DNA of 6,055 nt from Candidatus Pacearchaeota archaeon. Lineage in GTDB: Archaea; Nanoarchaeota; Nanoarchaeia; Pacearchaeales; GW2011-AR1. The position numbers and the translations under genes are program-made. The stretch is from contig NZAS01000223.1 of assembly GCA_002686195.1 (NCBI GenBank), positions 1 through 6,055 of the forward strand, given 5' to 3'. The notes beneath the pieces were generated by a model. It was given only the letters and a program-made list of their open reading frames with translations. It made no database searches and was not told the origin of the DNA. Positions 5,102-6,055 of this stretch are shown here, piece by piece. Every line of letters begins with the position of its first letter. Within the stretch, counting starts at the first letter, position 1.

Positions 5102-6055
5102 ATGTCAGATACAACAAATAATATTAATATCCAAACATGGGGAAACACAGCCTCGATAGCCACAGATTATTCAAACAGTGGTGATGGACTTACTGCTACT
5201 CATCTACCCCTCAACAAAATGGTATGGGGTGAAGATGGGGCCGGTAATAGAGTTTCTCTCACTAATCCGCTTCCAATTCAAATTGGGGGACAAACAGGAG
5301 CAGTAGAAATTACAGGTTGGCTGAAAGGCGCAACTACTGCAACTGGTGGACAAGACGGATTCCGCATTCAAAACCTTACTTACAATGCTGGCAATACAGC
5401 AATAAGTTATCTTGCGATTTCTGGTAACACTCTTGGTGCTGGACATACGGGATATTGGATAGGAACAACAGGATATATACAAGGCCTTGCAGGTGGTACT
5501 CCAGTTGCAATTACTGGTGAGTCACACATTAGAGGTGCAATGGCAATTGATGCATACGGTCTTGGTGGAACATTTGATGTCCCCGAATATAAAAATTATG
5601 TACGAGGACTCTTGATTCAAGGAACATCAGCAGGAAATACTGCATATGTTGCTGGAGAAACATTCCCAGCGGGTGGATTCGGTGTTCCGATTGCAGTCAC
5701 TGGTGGTCGAAGATTAGATTCATCAGTTGATAGCGTAACAGTATCAGGAACAGTAAGTACTACTGGTGGTTGGAAAGCAGCCGCTGCTACAGATTCCATA
5801 TCAGTTTATGGACACGACCAAGGAGAAAAAGTTTGGACAAGACTATTTGCAGGTGATGGAACTTCTCTGGGTCATTCTGGTGATGCACTTAATGTAAATG
5901 TTACGAATGCAGGAATGACATTTAGTGTCAATATCGGTGCAACACTTGATATGGGTGTGACCGCTGCGGGTGGACCACTTAGAATTCAAGGACCAACTGG
6001 TTCTGCATATGCTAACTTTGACCCAATCACTGTTCGTGGTGAAGCAGCCGGTGCA
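5102..6055 (+). CDS. Glycine-rich beta-repeat virion structural protein (partial, runs off right edge)
   Basis: An open frame of 318 codons with no stop before the window ends; the C-terminus is missing. It starts MSDTTNNINIQTWGN. TTGGAG lies upstream with an 11-base spacer. The protein is rich in Gly, Thr, Ala and short beta-strand-like segments. A motif of Pro, hydrophobic residues and Gly recurs: NPLPIQIGG (55-63), GTPVAITG (132-139), GVPIAVTG (194-201) and GPLRIQG (291-297). The opening DGAGNRVSLTNPLPIQ resembles segments found in many phage virion proteins of fibre or baseplate type. There is no signal peptide and no membrane segment. The base composition is visibly richer in G and C than in the neighbouring Asn/Lys-rich gene. 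I cannot assign a specific T4 gene; a tail fibre, baseplate decoration or head fibre protein are all possible. A near-late box at 5053 agrees with a structural role. Confidence 0.7.
   Translation, partial: MSDTTNNINIQTWGNTASIATDYSNSGDGLTATHLPLNKMVWGEDGAGNRVSLTNPLPIQIGGQTGAVEITGWLKGATTATGGQDGFRIQNLTYNAGNTAISYLAISGNTLGAGHTGYWIGTTGYIQGLAGGTPVAITGESHIRGAMAIDAYGLGGTFDVPEYKNYVRGLLIQGTSAGNTAYVAGETFPAGGFGVPIAVTGGRRLDSSVDSVTVSGTVSTTGGWKAAAATDSISVYGHDQGEKVWTRLFAGDGTSLGHSGDALNVNVTNAGMTFSVNIGATLDMGVTAAGGPLRIQGPTGSAYANFDPITVRGEAAGA

Overview
The window is a piece of an AT-rich T4-like myovirus genome (tailed phage with a contractile tail), probably related to the environmental or marine T4-like phages. 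The evidence is a set of T4-family proteins: head-completion nuclease gp4, tail tube gp19, baseplate/hub assembly protein gp26, ssDNA-binding protein gp32 with its His-Cys3 zinc site, and a probable late-transcription co-activator gp33. Exact or near copies of the T4 late-promoter box TATAAATA sit in front of several genes. The host cannot be named from this sequence.

Layout. The left edge (1-409, minus strand) is the N-terminal part of a gp48/gp54-like baseplate protein that caps or initiates the tail tube. It is divergent from a plus-strand block: gp4 (462-896), gp19 (937-1467), gp26 (1476-2195), a short reading frame one base back from gp26 (2189-2410), and a 431-residue Asn/Lys-rich protein (2421-3716) whose C-terminal part carries a tape-measure-like Gly/Glu/Pro motif. 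A strong hairpin at 3721-3747 separates this block from convergent gp32 (3769-4650). gp32 lies downstream of the small gp33-like gene (4769-4996), and both are on the minus strand. A 105-bp divergent region then leads to an open-ended, glycine-rich, beta-repeat structural protein (5102 to the right edge). No gene-free stretch exceeds about 120 bases.

Main observation. gp26 ends in the perfect slippery heptamer T TTT TTC, followed six bases later by a GC-rich hairpin. The -1 frame stays open from the slip site to 2410, and the downstream frame has no convincing ribosome-binding site of its own. This is the architecture of the lambda G/GT tail-assembly-chaperone frameshift. The order tube, frameshifted chaperone pair, candidate tape measure matches the order in lambda-like long-tailed phages. 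If correct, the gp26 locus makes a 239-residue protein and a 311-residue fusion, and the Asn-rich 431-residue protein is the candidate tape measure.

Regulation. gp33 and gp32 appear to be driven by a host-type sigma70 promoter in the divergent region, and gp32 also has its own perfect late box. The gp32 leader forms two consecutive hairpins just upstream of an A-rich Shine-Dalgarno region, which suggests an autoregulatory translational operator as in T4. The candidate late promoter of the right-hand structural gene lies inside the spacer of the divergent sigma70-like promoter.
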